From Bacteroides sp. (lineage in GTDB: Bacteria > Bacteroidota > Bacteroidia > Bacteroidales > Muribaculaceae), in assembly GCA_014802105.1 (NCBI GenBank), contig JAAVCX010000014.1, positions 1 through 53,609 on the forward strand: a stretch of 53,609 nucleotides of DNA. The letters are read 5' to 3'. A program made the translations under genes and the position numbers. Positions 36,389 through 45,610 of the stretch are shown here, one piece after another (position 1 is the first letter of the stretch; every line of letters starts with the position of its first letter). Under the pieces are notes generated by a model. It was not told where the DNA came from and ran no database searches. It worked only from the letters and a program-made list of their open reading frames with translations.

Positions 36389-36451
36389 GACAAAAGCGGG
36401 CTGTCACCACTCTCGCTGATGTTCCTGAACGAGCGACAGACCACTTTTGTC
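36389..36451 (-). terminator. Hairpin between thioredoxin and S1 protease genes
   Basis: GACAAAAG (36389-36396) pairs with CTTTTGTC (36444-36451), with inner pairs CTGTC/GACAG and TCGCT/AGCGA. On the minus strand it is followed by TTTTGTC and then, 16 bases after the stem, the protease ATG. It may end or attenuate transcription coming from the thioredoxin gene. Confidence 0.55.
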
Positions 36452-36475
36452 AGTTATAGGGAAAACAATGGATGA

Positions 36476-37558
36476 TTACTTCTCGATTTCACCAAGAGTG
36501 CGGCCGGCAAACTGGATGCTGACGGGCGACATGGTGGCGAGGTTTTCGCGGATGAACTTGGCTACTTCAGCAGCTATGGCAGGATTGTTCTGCACGTCGA
36601 GCAGGCGCGAAAGATTGAAGAAGAGGAGATCCTTGGTGTTACTGTTGAGGTTGTTGTAGTTGTCCTTGATAAAGGCCAGATAAGTGGCGTCGTCAACCTG
36701 GGGACGCTTCTCGATAAACTGATAGGTGAGATCATAGTAGCCATCCTTGTTGAGACCGAGCTTGTCGATATCGGCCTTGAGAGCGGCGAAAGTTGCGGGG
36801 TCATACTTGCCCTCTTTCCAATAGAAGCCCGAGAAATATTTGCGCACCTCGTTGGACATGAGCTGGCTCAGGCGAGCCTTGACGGCATCGCGGGTGGCGG
36901 GAGAGAAGCGGTCGAGGTTTTCCTTCATGAAGGTAGCCTTGGGGTCGTCGAGCTCGACGGTGTAGACGGTGAAAAGGAACGAGTTGTCATCGGCCAGACG
37001 CTGGGTATCGTCGAGCGAGTCCCAGTAGCTGTTGATCACGGCAAAGCCCTCGTCTTCCTTACGCTGCTCCATAAACTGCATGGCGTATGCGTTGACCACC
37101 TGGGGAGTGCGCTCGCCGTTCTGATAGCGCTGAGCAATACGCTCGGGGCTTCTCTCGGGATCGAGCACCGACTGGAGCTTGTCGACAAACTTATCGCCGG
37201 GCATGGAGCCGGAGAAATCGGCAACCTTCTCGCCCTCGGCGTTGAGGATCACGTAAGTAGGATAGGCACGCACACCAAATTTCTTGGCAAGTTCCTGACC
37301 CTCGGCCTCGGCGTCGAGCTTGAGGGGCACAAAGGTCTTGTTCATATACTCGCCGACAGCAGGCTCGGGGAACACCTTGGTTGACATATTCTTGCAGGGG
37401 CCACACCAAGTGGTGAAGAAGTCAATGAACACGAGCTTGTTTTCCTGCTTGGCAGCCTGGAGTGCCTCGTCAAAAGAGATGTGACGGAACTCGGTCTGGG
37501 CCGAGGCCATCATTGCCGATGCTCCCATGAGGAGCGAAGCGAAGATAAATTTCTTCAT
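36476..37558 (-). CDS. Exported thioredoxin-domain protein
   Basis: A 360-residue periplasmic protein with signal peptide (cut after MASA, near residue 20). The thioredoxin domain covers residues 25-135: active site WCGPCKNMS with Cys52 and Cys55, and VRAYPTYVILN with the cis-Pro. The C-terminal 220 residues are helical, with repeated aromatic and Asn-rich segments, and resemble the helical extension of DUF255/thioredoxin-like Bacteroidales proteins. Likely a thiol-disulfide oxidoreductase or thiol-directed chaperone. Its -7 box is about 100 bases upstream. Confidence 0.9.
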   Translation of the reverse strand: MKKFIFASLLMGASAMMASAQTEFRHISFDEALQAAKQENKLVFIDFFTTWCGPCKNMSTKVFPEPAVGEYMNKTFVPLKLDAEAEGQELAKKFGVRAYPTYVILNAEGEKVADFSGSMPGDKFVDKLQSVLDPERSPERIAQRYQNGERTPQVVNAYAMQFMEQRKEDEGFAVINSYWDSLDDTQRLADDNSFLFTVYTVELDDPKATFMKENLDRFSPATRDAVKARLSQLMSNEVRKYFSGFYWKEGKYDPATFAALKADIDKLGLNKDGYYDLTYQFIEKRPQVDDATYLAFIKDNYNNLNSNTKDLLFFNLSRLLDVQNNPAIAAEVAKFIRENLATMSPVSIQFAGRTLGEIEK

Positions 37559-37655
37559 AATTTGATAATAATTGTGTTGCTTAATTTACACTGTGATGAT
37601 TGGAATGATCTATTCTCAGTAGTGAGTAATTATGATCCCTCTTGTATATGATTGA

Positions 37656-37663
37656 CAAAGTTA
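37656..37663 (-). promoter_or_regulatory. -7 box of the exported thioredoxin gene
   Basis: TAACTTTG on the minus strand, about 98 bases before the ATG at 37558; no -33 element at the proper spacing. Confidence 0.45.
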
Positions 37664-37745
37664 GAGAAAGTCAACTGTCAGGAGAAGATTTTTCTTATGT
37701 TATACAACATATTTTTCACTGACAAGAGCCGATTATCCATAAAAT

Positions 37746-37802
37746 ACCGAGGCTCGGACGTCATACCGGACTAAAGCAGCCAGTCAGACATCGGGCCTCG
37801 GT
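37746..37802 (-). terminator. Terminator after glyA
   Basis: ACCGAGGC (37746-37753) pairs with GCCTCGGT (37795-37802), and the helix can extend inward with CGGACGTC/GACATCGG-type pairs and a wobble. It lies 54 bases past the glyA stop. Confidence 0.55.
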
Positions 37803-37855
37803 GTGTCAAAAAACAAGAGTAATCAACAAGTTGTCAAAAACTTGTATTATACTTA

Positions 37856-39136
37856 TCAATAGGCAAACATAGGATAGTCAGCCATAGTGGCATTGACCTT
37901 GGCACGGACGGCGGCGATAGTGTCGGCATCGGCGGGAGCGCGGAGCACTGTGTCGATCATCTCGGCTATCTGTCCCATCAGAGGCTCCTTGGCACCACGT
38001 GTAGTGATGGCCGGAGTGCCGAGACGTACACCCGAGGTCTGGAAGGGGGAACGGCTGTCAAAGGGCACCATATTCTTATTGGCGGTGATGTCGGCCTCGA
38101 CGAGAGCCTTCTCGGCCACCTTGCCGGTGAGATCGGGGAACTTGGTACGGAGATCGAGCAGGATGCAATGGTTGTCGGTGCCACCCGAGATGACATTGTA
38201 GCCCATCGACATGAGGGCGGCGGCCAGCGCGGCGGCATTCTTCTTGACCTGTATCTGATATTCGCGGAACTCGGGCTGGAGAGCCTCACCGAAAGCTACC
38301 GCCTTGGCGGCGATCACATGCTCGAGAGGGCCGCCCTGCACGCCGGGGAATACGGCTGAGTCGAGCAGCGACGACATCATGCGCACAACCCCCTTGGGAG
38401 TCTTCTTGCCCCAGGGATTCTCGAAGTCTTTACCCATCATTATGGCACCGCCACGGGGACCGCGCAGGGTCTTATGGGTGGTAGTGGTTACTATGTGGGC
38501 ATATTTCACGGGATTGTCGAGCAGACCGGCAGCGATGAGTCCGGCGGGATGGGCCATATCGACCACGAAGATGGCGCCGATCTCGTCGGCCAGACGACGC
38601 ATGCGGGCGTAGTCCCATTCGCGCGAATAGGCACTTGCACCACCGATGATGAGACGGGGACGCTCGCGACGGGCCACTTCCTCCATCTGCTCGTAGTCGA
38701 CAAGACCGGTCTCGGGGCTGACATTATATTCAAGAGCCTGGAACATCAGGCCTGAGAAGTTGACAGGGCTTCCGTGGCTCAGGTGGCCTCCGTGGCTCAG
38801 GTTGAGACCCAGGAACTTGTCGCCGGGCTGGAGACAGGCCATGAAGACAGCCATGTTGGCCTGAGCACCCGAGTGGGGCTGAACATTGGCCCACTCTGCA
38901 CCGAAGAGCTCCTTGAGACGCTCGATAGCGATGGTCTCGGCTTCATCGACCACTTCACAGCCTCCGTAATATCTGTGACCGGGATAACCCTCGGCATACT
39001 TGTTGGTGAGGCACGAGCCCATGGCTTTCATCACCTGATCGCTGACAAAGTTTTCAGAGGCGATAAGCTCGATACCTTTCTTCTGGCGCATGTGCTCACG
39101 CTCAATGATGTCGAAGATTGCGTTGTCGTGTTTCAT
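37856..39136 (-). CDS. glyA: Serine hydroxymethyltransferase
   Basis: PLP enzyme that interconverts serine and glycine and supplies one-carbon units to tetrahydrofolate. The PLP lysine is Lys222 in [14 protein letters not shown]. Other family marks are [47 protein letters not shown] and [14 protein letters not shown]. 426 residues, normal length. It is the last of four closely spaced genes (pyrB, pyrI, flavin reductase, glyA), 31 bases after the previous one. Confidence 0.98.
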   Translation of the reverse strand: MKHDNAIFDIIEREHMRQKKGIELIASENFVSDQVMKAMGSCLTNKYAEGYPGHRYYGGCEVVDEAETIAIERLKELFGAEWANVQPHSGAQANMAVFMACLQPGDKFLGLNLSHGGHLSHGSPVNFSGLMFQALEYNVSPETGLVDYEQMEEVARRERPRLIIGGASAYSREWDYARMRRLADEIGAIFVVDMAHPAGLIAAGLLDNPVKYAHIVTTTTHKTLRGPRGGAIMMGKDFENPWGKKTPKGVVRMMSSLLDSAVFPGVQGGPLEHVIAAKAVAFGEALQPEFREYQIQVKKNAAALAAALMSMGYNVISGGTDNHCILLDLRTKFPDLTGKVAEKALVEADITANKNMVPFDSRSPFQTSGVRLGTPAITTRGAKEPLMGQIAEMIDTVLRAPADADTIAAVRAKVNATMADYPMFAY

Positions 39137-39167
39137 TTTTATATTCTGATGTTAAAATTGAATTTTT

Positions 39168-39743
39168 TCATTTTTGTTTTCTGACACTCCAGCCGAAGCG
39201 TCCCAGCGGAGATCCCTGGGCGAAATACTGGCCGTGATTGTAATTGAGCAGCCCTGCTGCAGCGAGGTCGAAGGCCCCTGTGGAGTCATCGATAAGCTCC
39301 TCGGCGGCAAGCACGTTGACCACGTCGGCTATAAACATGTCGTGACTGCCGAGACTCATGATCTCCTTGACCCGACACTCGATGCTCAGCGGCGACTCGG
39401 CTATTGACGGACAAGCCACCTTCTCACCCCTGACGGGAGTCAGGCCGGTCTCTTTCCATTTGTCATAATCGGCTCCGCTCCTGACTCCGACCCAATCGGT
39501 GGCCCGGGCCATCGAAGCTGTGGTGAGGTTGATGGTAAACTCCATGGTCTCCCTGATGAGCGGATAGGAATAGCGTTCGGGGCGCACCGAGATATAGCAC
39601 ATCGGCGGATTGGTGCAGACAGTGCCTGTCCAAGCCACGGTGAGCATATTAGACCTCTCGGGGGTACCACAGGTCACTATCACCGCCGGCAGCGGATAGA
39701 TCATGGTGCCGGGTTTCCAGGATACTTTCTTCACGTGGGTCAA
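39168..39743 (-). CDS. Flavin reductase family protein
   Basis: FMN-binding split-barrel protein of the flavin reductase-like family (191 residues). Marks: PGTMIYPLPAVIVTCGTPERSNMLTVAWTG at the N-terminus (flavin-binding strand), NPPMCYISVRPERYSYPLI, EFTINLT, and IECRVKEIMSLGSHDMFIADVV. It probably reduces or carries FMN; its substrate is not known. It lies 20 bases after pyrI and 31 before glyA on the same strand, an operon-like position that hints at a link with nucleotide or one-carbon metabolism. Confidence 0.9.
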   Translation of the reverse strand: MTHVKKVSWKPGTMIYPLPAVIVTCGTPERSNMLTVAWTGTVCTNPPMCYISVRPERYSYPLIRETMEFTINLTTASMARATDWVGVRSGADYDKWKETGLTPVRGEKVACPSIAESPLSIECRVKEIMSLGSHDMFIADVVNVLAAEELIDDSTGAFDLAAAGLLNYNHGQYFAQGSPLGRFGWSVRKQK

Positions 39744-39763
39744 AGGAGGGAATGGTGGATGTC

Positions 39764-40222
39764 TCAGATGATCTGGGCGTCGGTCGAACGCACGGCCTGG
39801 GAGCAGTAGTGGCAGGCGATGGTGACGTCATGACGGTCGATGACGCTGAAGCGGGTGCGCATCGGCTCGTTATTGGTGATACACTTGGGGTTGCCACACT
39901 TGACGAGACCTACGATAGTGTCGGGAAGGGTGACGGGAAATTTCTCGACCACCTTATAATCACGTATTATATTCACCACGGCCGAGGGGGCTATGAGGGC
40001 GATGCGGTTGAGAACCGTCTCGGGGAAAAAGACATCGGCGACCTTGATAATACCCTTATGGCCGAGCTTCTTGCTGTCGAGATTGTTGCCGATAGTCACG
40101 GCCGACTTCACACGCTCGATGCCGAGTATCTTGACAGCCTTGAAGAGCTGTTCGGAGGGGATATGATCGATTACAGTGCCGTTGCACAGGGCGGCAACGG
40201 CGAGTTTGGCATTAGTGCTCAT
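39764..40222 (-). CDS. pyrI: Aspartate carbamoyltransferase regulatory chain
   Basis: Regulatory subunit of aspartate transcarbamylase; binds CTP/ATP and joins the catalytic trimers. The N-terminal nucleotide-binding domain has AALCNGTVIDHIPSEQLFKAVKIL. The C-terminal zinc domain has Cys residues in VKCGNPKC and ACHYC, the four-Cys site. 152 residues, normal. It starts 22 bases after pyrB. Confidence 0.97.
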   Translation of the reverse strand: MSTNAKLAVAALCNGTVIDHIPSEQLFKAVKILGIERVKSAVTIGNNLDSKKLGHKGIIKVADVFFPETVLNRIALIAPSAVVNIIRDYKVVEKFPVTLPDTIVGLVKCGNPKCITNNEPMRTRFSVIDRHDVTIACHYCSQAVRSTDAQII

Positions 40223-40244
40223 AATCAGTAACGTTGGTGGGTGG

Positions 40245-41165
40245 TTAGTCCTCTACTTTAATTCCAAGCGAACGACAGATGAGAGCCTCGCGTACATAGA
40301 GGCCGTTGCGAGCCTGCTCGAAATAGTAGGCCTTGGGGTTATCGTCGACATCCTGAGCTATCTCGTTGACACGCGGGAGCGGGTGAAGTATGCGCAGGTT
40401 GTCACGGGCCTCGGAGAGCATTGCGTTGTTGAGATTGTAGAGATCCTTGACACGTTCATATTCAAGAATATCGGCAAATCTCTCGCGCTGCACTCGGGTC
40501 ATATATATGATGTCACTGCTGTTGATCACTTCGGGCGAGAAGTCGGTGTGCTCGGTGTAGCGTATGCCGTTCTCACGGCAGAAAGCTTTGTATTCCTCGG
40601 GCATGCCCAGCTCGTGGCAAGCCACGAAACGGAATGTCGGGTTGAAATACTTCATAGCCATGATGAGTGAATGGACAGTGCGTCCATACTTGAGGTCACC
40701 TACCAGCGTGATGGTGAGATTTTCGAGTGTGCCCTGGGTCTTGTAGATCGAGTAGAGATCGAGCATGGTCTGGGATGGATGCTGGTGGGCACCGTCGCCG
40801 GCATTGATGATGGGCACGTCGGTCACCTCGGTGGCATAGAGAGCGGCACCCTCCAGGAAGTGGCGCATCACGATCAGATCGGCATAGTTGCTGACCATCT
40901 TGATGGTATCCTTGAGGGTCTCACCCTTGGAGGTAGATGTGTTGCTGGCATCGGAGAAGCCGATCACTCTGCCGGCCAGGCGGTTGACGGCTGTCTCAAA
41001 GCTCAGGCGAGTGCGTGTGGAAGGCTCGAAAAAGAGAGTAGCCACCACTTTGCCCTCGAGCAGACGACGATTGGGCTTGAGCTCAAACTTACGCGCATCT
41101 TCCAGTAGCGCTAAGATTTCGTCGCGGCTCAAGTCGCTGATAGACACTAAACTTTTCGTATTCAT
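40245..41165 (-). CDS. pyrB: Aspartate carbamoyltransferase catalytic chain
   Basis: First committed step of pyrimidine synthesis: carbamoyl phosphate plus aspartate gives carbamoyl aspartate. Carbamoyl-phosphate loop [29 protein letters not shown], and aspartate-side HPLPRVNEI are present. ATG 41165 gives 306 residues, the usual size. An in-frame TTG at 41204 is part of the promoter's -7 box, so it is rejected. It heads the pyrB-pyrI-flavin reductase-glyA run. Confidence 0.97.
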   Translation of the reverse strand: MNTKSLVSISDLSRDEILALLEDARKFELKPNRRLLEGKVVATLFFEPSTRTRLSFETAVNRLAGRVIGFSDASNTSTSKGETLKDTIKMVSNYADLIVMRHFLEGAALYATEVTDVPIINAGDGAHQHPSQTMLDLYSIYKTQGTLENLTITLVGDLKYGRTVHSLIMAMKYFNPTFRFVACHELGMPEEYKAFCRENGIRYTEHTDFSPEVINSSDIIYMTRVQRERFADILEYERVKDLYNLNNAMLSEARDNLRILHPLPRVNEIAQDVDDNPKAYYFEQARNGLYVREALICRSLGIKVED

Positions 41166-41201
41166 TACGGTGAAATGTGATATACTTCGTGAGTTCAAGC
41201 G

Positions 41202-41209
41202 CAAAGTTA
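41202..41209 (-). promoter_or_regulatory. -7 box of the pyrB operon
   Basis: TAACTTTG on the minus strand, 36 bases before the pyrB ATG. The -33 region has no TTTG at the usual distance. Confidence 0.55.
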
Positions 41210-41256
41210 GTGAGAATTTTCGGGAAACCTCATCTATTTTATTAGGAATTATTTGT

Positions 41257-41264
41257 TAATTTTG
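41257..41264 (+). promoter_or_regulatory. -7 box of the ABC exporter operon
   Basis: TAATTTTG, exact match, about 85 bases before ATG 41350; only 47 bases from the divergent pyrB box. Confidence 0.5.
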
Positions 41265-41349
41265 CACGTCTGAGCCCTCCCCGCTCCCGAGGGTTGTCGC
41301 GCATGACACCTCCCCTCTTTTTCTCCCTAACCCCACTTCCTACTTGCCT

Positions 41350-42324
41350 ATGGATATACTGGACATCAGGAATGTCAGTAAAAGCTATGTATCTCACAAG
41401 GCGCTCGACGACGTGAGTTTCCCGATAGCCGCCAATTCCATCCACGGTCTGCTCGGCCCCAACGGAGCCGGCAAGACCACACTGATACGTATCATCAATC
41501 ACATCACCGCCCCCGACTCGGGCGAAGTGATATTTGACGGTCATCCGCTGACACAGGCCGACGTAGCCTCTATCGGCTATCTACCCGAAGAGCGCGGCCT
41601 CTACAAGAAGATGAAAGTTGGCGACCAGGCAATGTTTTTCGCCCGACTCAAAGGACTGAGCCGAAGCGAGGCCAACCGTCGGCTGAAAGAATGGTTTGAG
41701 AGACTCGACATCATGCCCTGGTGGAACAAGAAAGTCGAGGAACTTTCAAAAGGAATGGCCCAGAAGATACAGTTTATCGTCACCGTGCTCCACGAGCCGC
41801 GCCTGCTGATCTTCGACGAACCTTTCTCGGGCTTTGACCCTATCAATGCCGAACTGCTCAAGCGTGAGATGTTACGGCTCAGAGACAACGGCGCCACCAT
41901 CATTTTCTCGACCCACAACATGTCCTCGGTCGAGGAGATCTGCGACTCTATCTCTCTGATAAACCAGGGACGCAATATTCTCACTGGCAACGTCGCCGAC
42001 CTCAGGCGCGAATATTTCGGCTCATGCTATGACCTAACCTTCAGCGGCGACCCTCAGGAACTGGCCTCGGCGTTGGCTCCTCTCGTCAGCGAGTTCAACC
42101 AACTTCCGCCCGACAAGGAGGGGCGCTCGCGAGCCACAGTGAGACTTGAAAATCCCGACTCCCTGAAGCATCTCATAACCACTGCCAACGAAGCCACCTC
42201 TCTCCAGGGCTTTACAGAGACCCTGGCCTCCATGAACGAAATCTTTATCAAGGCCGTGAGCCTCGACCGACCTACACCACCACCATTTCACACCACCTCA
42301 TCACCATGTCAGGAACAGGTATAA
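41350..42324 (+). CDS. ABC transporter ATPase, NatA-type
   Basis: ATPase subunit of an ABC-2 type exporter, similar to the NatA Na+-export group. The 324-residue protein has Walker A GPNGAGKTT (about residues 37-45), Q-loop LPEERGLYKKMKVGDQ, signature ELSKGMAQKIQF, Walker B LLIFDEPFSGFDP and switch His in STHNMSS. A C-terminal domain of about 100 residues follows. ATG 41350 is favoured; a TTG lies 6 bases upstream. It overlaps the permease gene by 19 bases. Confidence 0.93.
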   Translation: MDILDIRNVSKSYVSHKALDDVSFPIAANSIHGLLGPNGAGKTTLIRIINHITAPDSGEVIFDGHPLTQADVASIGYLPEERGLYKKMKVGDQAMFFARLKGLSRSEANRRLKEWFERLDIMPWWNKKVEELSKGMAQKIQFIVTVLHEPRLLIFDEPFSGFDPINAELLKREMLRLRDNGATIIFSTHNMSSVEEICDSISLINQGRNILTGNVADLRREYFGSCYDLTFSGDPQELASALAPLVSEFNQLPPDKEGRSRATVRLENPDSLKHLITTANEATSLQGFTETLASMNEIFIKAVSLDRPTPPPFHTTSSPCQEQV

Positions 42325-43604
42325 TCATAGAGCGCGAATATCTCGAGCGAGTGCGCAAAAAGAGCTTCATCATCACCACTCTGATAGTGCCGTTGCTGAT
42401 GGTAGCCGTCATGATATTGCCGGCCATCCTTATCGAGATGGGTGGCCAGAGCAAAAACCAGTATCTCGTCATCGACAAGAGCGGCACTGTGGCTCCACAG
42501 CTCTCCGATACCGAGTCGCTGACATTCATCACCATCAATAACGTGCCTCTCGACTCGGCACTCACCATCGACACGGCCGACGGAGTGCTTGTCATCCCGG
42601 CCGACATAGTCTCGGTGCCCCAAGGCCCTATGAAGCTCTACTCGCGGGGCCCATCGTCGCTCTCCCTCGAGAAAGAGATCACCTCGCAGGTCAACTCGAT
42701 AGTCGAGAAAAACCGTCTCGACTCCTACGACATCCCCGACCTCAACCGCATACTTAAAGACTCACGCTCCGACGCCCAGCTCTCGACCGTCAGGATCAGC
42801 GACGACAACACCGACGGCGAGTCGACCTCCCCTGCCCTGAGCTTTGCCCTCGGCATGGGCATGACCTTCACGCTCTATATGTTTATACTGATCTATGGAC
42901 AGATGGTCATGACCTCGATCATCGAGGAGAAGGGCAACCGTGTGCTTGAAGTAGTGGTCACCTCGGTCAAACCCACCCGTCTGATGCTCGGCAAGATCAT
43001 AGGTATAGGCCTTGTGGCCCTCACCCAGATACTTCTCTGGGCCGCGATAGTCAGCGTGACCGCCTTCCTGATCGTTCCGGCCCTGCTTCCCACCGATCTA
43101 CTCGCCGAGGGGGCGTCCAACGCCGCCATCACCGGCGGCGACGCCGAACTGATAATGATGGTGAGATCTCTCCCCCCGGCTTCGACCGTCTCGGGCTACA
43201 TAGTCCTGATGATCATTTTCCTCATACTCGGATTTCTCATCTATTCATCTATCTTCACCGCCATCGGCTCGGCTGTCGACAATATCCAGGATGCCTCCCA
43301 GCTCTCCTCGCTGGCCGTGTTTCCCATAGTGATCGGGCTCATCTTCGCAATGGTAGCCGCTTCAGACCCCGGCGGGTCGATAGCCTTCTGGGCCTCGATG
43401 TTCCCGCTCACCTCGCCGATGGTGATGGTAGCGCGCATCCCCTTCGGCATCCCCGTCTGGGAGATAGTCCTGTCGCTGGCTCTCCTTGTCGCCGGGCTCA
43501 TATTCATGGCCTGGATCGCAGGTAAGATCTATCGCGTGGGCATCTTCATGTATGGCAAAAAGCCGACCCTTCGCGAGATAATGAGATGGATCTCCTACAA
43601 ATAA
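42306..43604 (+). CDS. ABC-2 type permease, NatB-like
   Basis: Membrane partner of the ATPase before it. The 432-residue protein has one N-terminal membrane segment (residues 22-42, preceded by IEREYLERVRKKSF) and a large periplasmic domain (about 45-180). Five or six C-terminal segments carry the ABC-2 hallmark ITSIIEEKGNRVLEVVVTSVKP region and FPLTSPMVMVARIPFG. This layout is that of NatB/YhaP-type exporters; the substrate (Na+, peptide or other) is not known. Overlap with the ATPase gene implies coupled translation. Confidence 0.92.
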   Translation: MSGTGIIIEREYLERVRKKSFIITTLIVPLLMVAVMILPAILIEMGGQSKNQYLVIDKSGTVAPQLSDTESLTFITINNVPLDSALTIDTADGVLVIPADIVSVPQGPMKLYSRGPSSLSLEKEITSQVNSIVEKNRLDSYDIPDLNRILKDSRSDAQLSTVRISDDNTDGESTSPALSFALGMGMTFTLYMFILIYGQMVMTSIIEEKGNRVLEVVVTSVKPTRLMLGKIIGIGLVALTQILLWAAIVSVTAFLIVPALLPTDLLAEGASNAAITGGDAELIMMVRSLPPASTVSGYIVLMIIFLILGFLIYSSIFTAIGSAVDNIQDASQLSSLAVFPIVIGLIFAMVAASDPGGSIAFWASMFPLTSPMVMVARIPFGIPVWEIVLSLALLVAGLIFMAWIAGKIYRVGIFMYGKKPTLREIMRWISYK

Positions 43605-43645
43605 CAGTTTAACATTTGTTAGTGATAAAGATGGTGATTTTTGTG

Positions 43646-43653
43646 TAACTTTG
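43646..43653 (+). promoter_or_regulatory. -7 box of argS
   Basis: TAACTTTG, exact match, 67 bases before ATG 43720. A TTTG at 43615-43618 is 27 bp away, longer than the usual spacer. Confidence 0.5.
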
Positions 43654-43719
43654 TTCTCTGATAGCCGCTCCATCAGCGATCTATTTTAACTTATAATAAA
43701 CTGACCGGAAACAATCGCC

Positions 43720-45507
43720 ATGTCAATAGACAGCATTATCGCCGAGGCAGTAGCCAAGGCAGTCAATGAGCTCTACGGAGTAGAGACTCCCGCCGATAAA
43801 ATCGTGCCTCAGGCTACCCGCAAGGAGTTTGAGGGCAATCTCACAGTGATGGTATTTCCCTGGGTCAAGGCAGCCCGCAAGGCTCCCGAGGCCGTCGGAG
43901 AGGAGATAGGCCGTTGGCTCGTGGACAACGAGCCGGCCGTCGAGAAGTACAATGTAGTGAAAGGTTTTCTCAACCTCACCATCTCGCCCCGTTTCTGGAA
44001 CGCCGTGCTTTCCCATATAGCCGAGACGCCCGACTATGGCATCAAAGCCGTGACTCCCGAGTCGCCGCTGGTGATGGTCGAGTATTCCTCGCCCAACACC
44101 AACAAGCCCCTCCACCTGGGCCATGTGCGCAACAATCTGCTGGGTTTCAGCCTCTCGGAGATACTCAAGGCTTGTGGCAACCGTGTGGTCAAGACAAATA
44201 TCGTCAACGATCGCGGCATACATATATGTAAGTCGATGCTCGCCTGGCAGAAGTGGGGCGAAGGGATCACTCCCGAGAAGGCCGGTAAGAAGGGCGACCA
44301 CCTCATAGGCGACTTCTATGTGCTCTTTGACAAGCATTTCAAGCAGGAAGTGGCCGATCTCATGGCTCAGGGCATGAGCGAAGACGAGGCCAAGGCCGCC
44401 TCTCCTCTGATGAAGGAGGCCCGCGAGATGCTCGTGAAATGGGAGAACAAGGACCCCGAGATACGTCAGCTCTGGTCGACCATGAACGAGTGGGTCTACA
44501 CAGGTTTTGACGAGACTTACAAGCGCATGGGCGTTGACTTTGACAAGATCTACTACGAGAGCGAGACCTATCTTGAGGGCAAGGACAAAGTGCTCGAGGG
44601 ACTGGCCGCCGGCAAGATGTACCGCAAGGAGGATGGCTCGGTATGGGCCGACCTCACCGGCGAAGGCCTCGACCACAAACTGCTGTTGCGCAGCGACGGC
44701 ACTTCGGTCTACATGACTCAGGATATAGGCACCGCCAAACTCCGTTTTCAGGACTATCCCATCGACAAGATGATCTACGTGGTGGGCAACGAGCAGAACT
44801 ATCACTTCCAGGTGCTCTCGATCCTCCTCGACCGTCTTGGCTTCAAATGGGGCAAAGATCTGGTACACTTCTCCTACGGAATGGTGGAGCTTCCCGAGGG
44901 CAAGATGAAATCGCGCGAAGGCACCGTGGTCGACGCCGATGATCTGATGGACGATATGGTGGCCACCGCACGCACCGTCTCGGCCGAGCTCGGCAAGCTC
45001 GACGGGCTGACCTCAGAGGAGAACGATGCCATCTGCGAGATGGTGGGACTCGGAGCCCTCAAATATTTCCTGCTCAAAGTCGATCCGCGCAAGAACATCA
45101 CTTTCAATCCCAAGGAGTCGATCGACTTCAACGGCAACACCGGCCCCTTCATTCAGTATACTTACGCCCGCATACGCTCGGTGCTCCGCAAAGCCCAGGC
45201 CGAAGGCATGACCATCACCGACTATTCGGAGGTGACACCCGGCGAGCGCGAGATCACTCTGATACAGGCGCTTGCCGACTTCCCCTCGACCGTAGCCGCC
45301 GCCGGCCAGAGTTACAGCCCGGCCCTGATAGCCAACTATGTCTACGATCTGGTGAAACTCTACAACCAGTTCTATCACGACTGCTCGATACTCAAGGAGA
45401 GCGATCAGGCCGTGCGCTCTCTGCGACTCACTCTCAGCGAGCAGACCGCCCGGGTGATCGCCACCGGAATGAGACTGCTCGGCATCAAGGTGCCCGAGAG
45501 AATGTGA
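43720..45507 (+). CDS. argS: Arginyl-tRNA synthetase
   Basis: Class I synthetase that charges tRNA-Arg. The HIGH-type signature is in SPNTNKPLHLGHVRNNLLG (about residues 128-146), the KMSK-type site is GKMKSREGTV, and the tRNA contact region with FGNTGPFIQYTYARI (here FNGNTGPFIQYTYARIRSV) precedes the DALR anticodon-binding domain at the C-terminus. 595 residues, full length. Single gene. Confidence 0.98.
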   Translation: MSIDSIIAEAVAKAVNELYGVETPADKIVPQATRKEFEGNLTVMVFPWVKAARKAPEAVGEEIGRWLVDNEPAVEKYNVVKGFLNLTISPRFWNAVLSHIAETPDYGIKAVTPESPLVMVEYSSPNTNKPLHLGHVRNNLLGFSLSEILKACGNRVVKTNIVNDRGIHICKSMLAWQKWGEGITPEKAGKKGDHLIGDFYVLFDKHFKQEVADLMAQGMSEDEAKAASPLMKEAREMLVKWENKDPEIRQLWSTMNEWVYTGFDETYKRMGVDFDKIYYESETYLEGKDKVLEGLAAGKMYRKEDGSVWADLTGEGLDHKLLLRSDGTSVYMTQDIGTAKLRFQDYPIDKMIYVVGNEQNYHFQVLSILLDRLGFKWGKDLVHFSYGMVELPEGKMKSREGTVVDADDLMDDMVATARTVSAELGKLDGLTSEENDAICEMVGLGALKYFLLKVDPRKNITFNPKESIDFNGNTGPFIQYTYARIRSVLRKAQAEGMTITDYSEVTPGEREITLIQALADFPSTVAAAGQSYSPALIANYVYDLVKLYNQFYHDCSILKESDQAVRSLRLTLSEQTARVIATGMRLLGIKVPERM

Positions 45508-45610
45508 TCTTTCCGGCCCTGAAGTTTGTTATCAACGATAGAGTCTGAGAGTTCATCTCCGCGCCAAACAAATATCTAACATTCAATATAAAAAATACCC
45601 GATTAAAGAT

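Noticed and set aside
40245-41204. Earlier TTG start of pyrB at 41204
   Set aside because: That codon lies in the -7 box TAACTTTG, and ATG 41165 gives the normal length.
43723-44868. 381-codon minus-strand frame opposite argS
   Set aside because: Shadow of argS; composition follows the complement of argS codons.
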